Assembly (NCBI GenBank): GCA_009602725.1
Contig: WELB01000176.1
Location: forward strand, 9,687-24,670
From: Spirogloea muscicola
Taxonomy: Eukaryota; Streptophyta; Zygnematophyceae; Spirogloeales; Spirogloeaceae
Length of the DNA: 14,984 bases
Reading direction: 5' to 3'
This document shows positions 13,649 through 14,984 of this stretch, in pieces. The first letter of the stretch is position 1, and each line of letters begins with the position of its first letter. The position numbers and the translations under genes are program-made. The notes below the pieces were generated by a model. The model was not told where the DNA came from, ran no database searches, and worked only from the letters and a program-made list of their open reading frames with translations.

Positions 13649-14620
13649 GCACCGCCCTCAAAATGCTGAATCCTGGCTAGCATCACCGCGCGTTGGCTTG
13701 GACCACTTGGAAAGGGTCCCAGGACCAGGCGAGGGAGGAGCTCCCAGACAGTCCGCGCTGGTTTCGTCGAAGCTGTTCCGAGCCATCCGAGTGAGTATGG
13801 GCCGCGAGGCTCGCTGGGTGTGTGGCCGTGCCCGGTGGGGGATGTGCTGCAAGGGGGGCAGACTGGGTTCCAGGTGACCGCATCTAGGTCCAGGAGCCTT
13901 GCCCAACGCCACTGAGCCGGCGAGAGAGCTGGGGGAAGGGGTGCCGGGGCTGGGGTGCCGGGCCGCCGGTGTCGGGTAGCGGCCTCAGCGAGGGCTTGGG
14001 TCTGCTGCTTGGCGCGATTGACCTTCTTGGAACAGTGGCTCTCGTGCATGCAAACGCTCCGCAGGCTAGGCCAGGGCTGCTGGCGATACTGACAGGTTTG
14101 GGGGACAGCCGTAGCTTGTGGATGGATGGCGGGAGTAGGAAGCCATGGGGGGCTGGGGCCGCCGACCTCTCCTGCGCCTGCTACTGGAACCACTTGTGCT
14201 TGAAGGAGCCACATCTGCGGTAGTAGCAGCAGAAGCGGCAACAGCCGCAACAACGACAGCGGCAGCGGTAGTCGCCGGAATGGTGGATGCCGGGATGGTG
14301 GACATGGGAGGGGCAGTTGGAGGAGCAGGGGCCGCCAAGAGTGGGGTGGCTGTGGGGGCACCACCAGGGGGCACGTCCGTGTCCATGGGCGCACTTGCAG
14401 AGGGCACATGCGAGGATGTGGAGGGGGGGATGCACACTTCGCTCGTACTCGGGCCGTCCCCGCCCCGGGAAGTGGCGGCAGTGGCCACGCCACCCTCCGT
14501 GCGTGCACTCTTCCTGGCTCGGGGTGGCGACTTGTTGGGGCAAGCCCGCTTCGGACGAGGAGGCGGCAGCCGCACGCTAGAGAACATCATACACCCTGCG
14601 GCATGAGTGGCAGGGTGCAA

Positions 14621-14984
14621 GGGCGTGCTCGGCTGCGGTGCGACGGACAGCGGTGTTGCTGAGTGAGGCGGGAAGGGAGGTGATTGACGGAGGACGAGTG
14701 CAGCTGCAGCCGGGGCAGAAGAGGCTGCGCCGCAGTCGGGGGGGGGGCCGGGGCCTGGCGCGGCATGGAGCGGGGCGCCCGAGGACGCCCGAGGCGGCCG
14801 TCGTGAGGCATGAGGCCACAGGCGGAGCGAATGCCGCTGGCGCGGGCGCGGGGGACTGCTGCCCAGGCGAGGGTGGCTGGGGGAGGCTGGGCCGCCGGCG
14901 AGGCGCCAGGTGGGGGCCCGGGGCCTGGCGCGGCATCGAGCGGGGCGCCCGAGGACGCCCCGAGGCCTGGCGCGGCCATGAGCT
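14621..14984. other. GC-rich flank without a convincing gene
   Basis: A minus-strand ATG at 14979 opens about 130 codons of Pro/Ala-rich sequence ending near 14587, overlapping the N-terminus of the retrotransposon. Composition alone can explain this open frame and no motif is visible, so I do not call a gene. The stretch contains the direct repeat at 14748/14918. Confidence 0.5.
14748..14960. repeat. 43-bp direct repeat, 170 bp apart
   Basis: The block 14748-14790 (starting CCGGGGCCTGGCGCGGCAT) recurs at 14918-14960 with a single mismatch (14767 G versus 14937 C). A shorter third piece, GGCCTGGCGCGGC, follows at about 14964-14976. This may be a diverged tandem array cut by the window edge. 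Confidence 0.75.

Larger units (their letters stand above)
11333..14590 (-). mobile_element. Decayed non-LTR (LINE-type) retrotransposon
   Basis: One minus-strand element whose protein is split over several frames. In order: an ATG near 14590 opening a Lys/Arg then Ala/Thr/Ser-rich low-complexity N-terminus (to about 14160); a zinc-finger remnant with SVCMHESHCSKK near 14020-14095; reverse transcriptase (13648-12629); a thumb/connection segment (TRCVAQRPTYLLRTVPP, about 12388-12310; then to 11886); and a C-terminal CECG...HMLMC motif with an endonuclease-like stretch (12061-11333). Domain order matches site-specific or RLE-type LINEs rather than LTR elements: no protease, integrase or RNase H is visible. 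At least five frame changes and one in-frame stop (near 13658) make it non-functional unless they are sequencing errors. No poly(A) tail, target-site duplication or exact ends could be fixed. Confidence 0.82.

Noticed and set aside
14587-14979. 130-codon Pro/Ala-rich minus-strand frame starting with ATG
   Set aside because: There is no motif, the composition is extreme, and part of it is made of the 43-bp direct repeat. Open frames are expected by chance at this GC content.

Overview
The window looks like nuclear DNA of a green alga, probably trebouxiophyte-like. It is GC-rich, its genes are cut into many short exons with AG-bounded introns, and it encodes a plant-type calcium-dependent protein kinase and a membrane protein typical of photosynthetic lineages. 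I assigned exons by eye from protein motifs, splice-site consensus and phase. No database or transcript was available.

Layout. Bases 1-122 are a pure A run, most likely an assembly or sequencing artefact. Bases 124-1689 (+) hold the 3' six exons of a multi-spanning, probably plastid, membrane protein; its N-terminus is lost in the A run. Bases 1690-2365 are a convergent intergenic region with a perfect hairpin just past the end of the next gene. Bases 8218-2366 (-) fit one phase-consistent model of 17 exons and 937 residues. In order it encodes a complete CDPK kinase domain, the junction helices, three good EF-hands and a damaged fourth, a complete C4HC3 RING-CH (RINGv) finger, and an AlgH/UPF0301 (DUF179) domain. 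The reading frame stays open and in phase from the kinase into the RING-CH and AlgH parts, so the simplest reading is a single Ca2+-kinase/E3-ligase/AlgH fusion. This is the most remarkable object in the window. Two adjacent genes sharing an exon remain possible.

Bases 8219-11270 contain no convincing gene. They are a nest of degenerate dispersed repeats: copies of a 'GGGCTGG..CCAGCCC' hairpin unit in both orientations, four copies of a module that keeps an LQRSQALALHQRAGRA-like frame, and a 414-bp stretch bounded by 19-bp inverted repeats. Bases 14590-11333 (-) are a decayed non-LTR (LINE-type) retrotransposon with a low-complexity N-terminus, a damaged zinc finger, reverse transcriptase with YADD, and a C-terminal Cys/His motif with an endonuclease-like segment. 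It is broken by several frame changes. Bases 14621-14984 are Pro/Ala-coding-like GC-rich sequence with a 43-bp direct repeat.

Three of the 21 introns I modelled are GC-AG, each with the donor CAG|GCAAG.
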